DNA of 64,000 nucleotides, taken from NCBI GenBank assembly GCA_029721435.1, contig CM056583.1, forward strand, positions 48,575,120-48,639,119, in the 5' to 3' direction. Position numbers and translations under genes: made by a program. Below the pieces are notes generated by a model, which searched no databases, was not told the DNA's origin, and saw nothing but the letters and a program-made list of their open reading frames with translations. Source of the DNA: Gymnothorax reevesii. Taxonomy: Eukaryota > Chordata > Actinopteri > Anguilliformes > Muraenidae. Numbering within the stretch: position 1 is the first letter of the stretch; each line of letters begins with the position of its first letter. Of the stretch, positions 62,861-64,000 are shown in pieces.

Positions 62861-63834
62861 ACATTCACAGATTCGTGCAAGGAAGACCATTCTTTAGCAC
62901 TTACATCCACAGCTTTCTGAAATGGGCAGAAAAGAGTTGCTCAAATGACCTGCCACAGATTGCCTTGTTTCTTCCACCCCCACTCACTGGGACTTTTCAT
63001 ATCCATTTGACATGATGTTGCCTGACCCCAAATGCTACCAGCTTGGGATGTGGCATGCTTTGTGTGTACTACTAAAGCTGCTCTGGTTGGAGGTATTGCA
63101 TCATGAGGCCTCTGTTTACGGTCCAATCTTGTTATTTATTTAACCAGGGAAGTCCCGTTGAGATTAAAATCTCTTTTTCAAGGGAGCCCTGGGGGTTGAG
63201 ATGGCAATTTGCACAGCCAATTGGATCAGGGGATGATTAGGTGGCAGGTGGAAAGAGCCAGGTTGGGATTTTAGCCATGACACCGGCTAAAACCCCCTAC
63301 TCTTATTGAAGAGTGTCATAGGATTTTTAATGACCACAGTGAGTCAGGACCTCGGTTTAACTTCTCATCCGAACGACTACATCTCCAGTACAGTTACTGT
63401 GTCACTGGTAGGTGCTCATTTTTGCAAAAGTGTCAGACGCACCAGGACAAACATTCCATGCCTGCCAAGCTTTCTTCTTTGCTTTATGACGGAAAGCAAA
63501 TACAACATCACAACCAGTGAAGGCATGAAAGAATGGCAAGCCTTTAGCTTTTTTTGGACCAGTTGAATGGAAGATTTCATGGACAGGTATCAACCTGATG
63601 TTTTCTTCTTGACCAAAAGTAATCCGCATCTTTTTCAACCCCAGATCTTTCAAGACTGGAAAAGATGGCAATGACAAGAACATCTGTGTCATTAGCTTTC
63701 AACATCACCAGCTTGTCGCCTTTAGAGACAGTAAGGCTGGCATGCACAAACATTCTAATACCAGCCTCCTCATGATTGCATGGTGCTAGCCCTCCAAGAC
63801 TGATGTTGTGGTTGCAAACAACATGTTCTACCAA
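62860..63834 (-). pseudogene. Fossil of a multicopy fish protein with PIN/FEN-like acidic motifs, split by a repeat
   Basis: On the minus strand, 63834-63577 reads CNHEEAGIRMFVHASL and ANDTDVLVIAIFSSLE. The reading then shifts frame near 63640-63660 and continues in 63692-63402 as ITFGQEENIRLIPVHEI and LPFFHAFTGCDVVFAF. After an inserted repeat (63129-63400) the C-terminal part resumes at 63126-62941 with IPPTRAALVVHTKHATSQAG and PSEWGWKKQGNLWQ, and Cys-rich codons follow. I recall a widespread family of uncharacterised fish proteins with HEEADTR, VDTDVVVLA, FHAFTGCDT and a Cys-rich end. The acidic spacing resembles PIN/FEN nucleases. Frameshifts, stops and the insertion make it dead. The N-terminus probably lies beyond the window. 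Confidence 0.55.
63129..63400 (-). repeat. Common teleost interspersed repeat fragment
   Basis: Minus-strand text includes AACCGAGGTCCTGACTCACT, GTGGTCATTAAAAATCCTAT and an end TTCCCTGGTTAAATAAATAA. I recall these strings from a very common interspersed repeat in fish genomes and mRNA 3' ends; I do not know its library name. It interrupts the fossil protein at 62860-63834. Confidence 0.55.
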
Positions 63835-64000
63835 GGTTACAATAACCCTGTTTTCTATATGTGGATCATGAGATCATTTTCAGAATTTTTCCTAAATGTG
63901 TGTGTTATTATACTGTAACTAATATCACTTTTATTTTGCCATAATTGGGTTTAACGTCCACTAAAACATATAATTTGACACAAACATCACAGAAATTGAT

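Larger units (their letters stand above)
59217..64000 (+). other. st8sia3 intron 3 (partial, at least 4784 bp), repeat-filled
   Basis: The donor GTAAGC follows exon 3. I found no sequence encoding the expected YWKNKHL-type start of the last exon on the + strand up to 64000, so the intron continues past the edge. It contains a MITE, a satellite-like array, an X-box-like motif and an antisense fossil protein, each listed separately. The stretches 59582-60660 and 61950-62500 hold no gene I recognise. Confidence 0.75.

Noticed and set aside
59217..64000. Search for the last st8sia3 exon
   Set aside because: No + strand frame encodes the expected start of that exon or sialylmotif S, so it must lie past the window.

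Overview
This window looks like AT-rich nuclear DNA from a ray-finned fish, most likely a teleost. It has one spliced vertebrate gene with GT-AG introns, and it is full of microsatellites and fish-type transposon fossils (Tc1/mariner, hAT-like, PIF/Harbinger-like, TTAA-type, an L2/CR1-like LINE and a tRNA-like SINE-type family). There is no bacterial or viral gene organisation. All family names come from memory and were not searched.

Region 1 to about 55 kb is intergenic. I recognise no conserved host protein in it. It holds a decayed Tc1-like element broken by later insertions (1-1905), a TIR element with AT duplications (5840-7499), a Harbinger-like MITE (12671-13348), a TTAA-flanked MITE (14656-15314), a 153-bp tandem repeat (17500-17960) and a complete but dead Tc1 element with a smaller TTAA element nested inside it (23920-25668). 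Further along are an L2-like LINE end with a (TTGA)n tail (38204-39290), several hAT-like MITEs, a Pro/Ser-rich retroelement-like block (46150-47640) and a long inverted-repeat element (50510-51880). Stretches with few repeats and higher GC, some with palindromic TAAT or RFX X-box motifs, may be distal regulatory DNA, but this could not be tested here.

Region 55.1-64 kb carries the one confident gene, st8sia3 (alpha-2,8-sialyltransferase 8C), on the + strand. Three coding exons are present (56120-56283, 57740-57862, 58659-59216). They join in frame to give about 281 residues: cytoplasmic tail, signal-anchor, stem, and the catalytic domain through sialylmotif L. The last exon, with sialylmotif S and the C-terminus, lies beyond the right edge. 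The 5' leader has two upstream ATGs, one of which overlaps the main start.

Intron 3 is at least 4.8 kb and mostly repeats: a MITE, a diverged satellite-like array of about 110-170 bp units with a foreign repeat inserted in one unit, and an antisense fossil of a multicopy fish protein with PIN/FEN-like motifs that is split by another interspersed repeat. I found no new molecular system. The most interesting material is the nested transposon history, the intronic array, the st8sia3 leader uORFs and one possible short membrane-protein ORF at 31099-31359.
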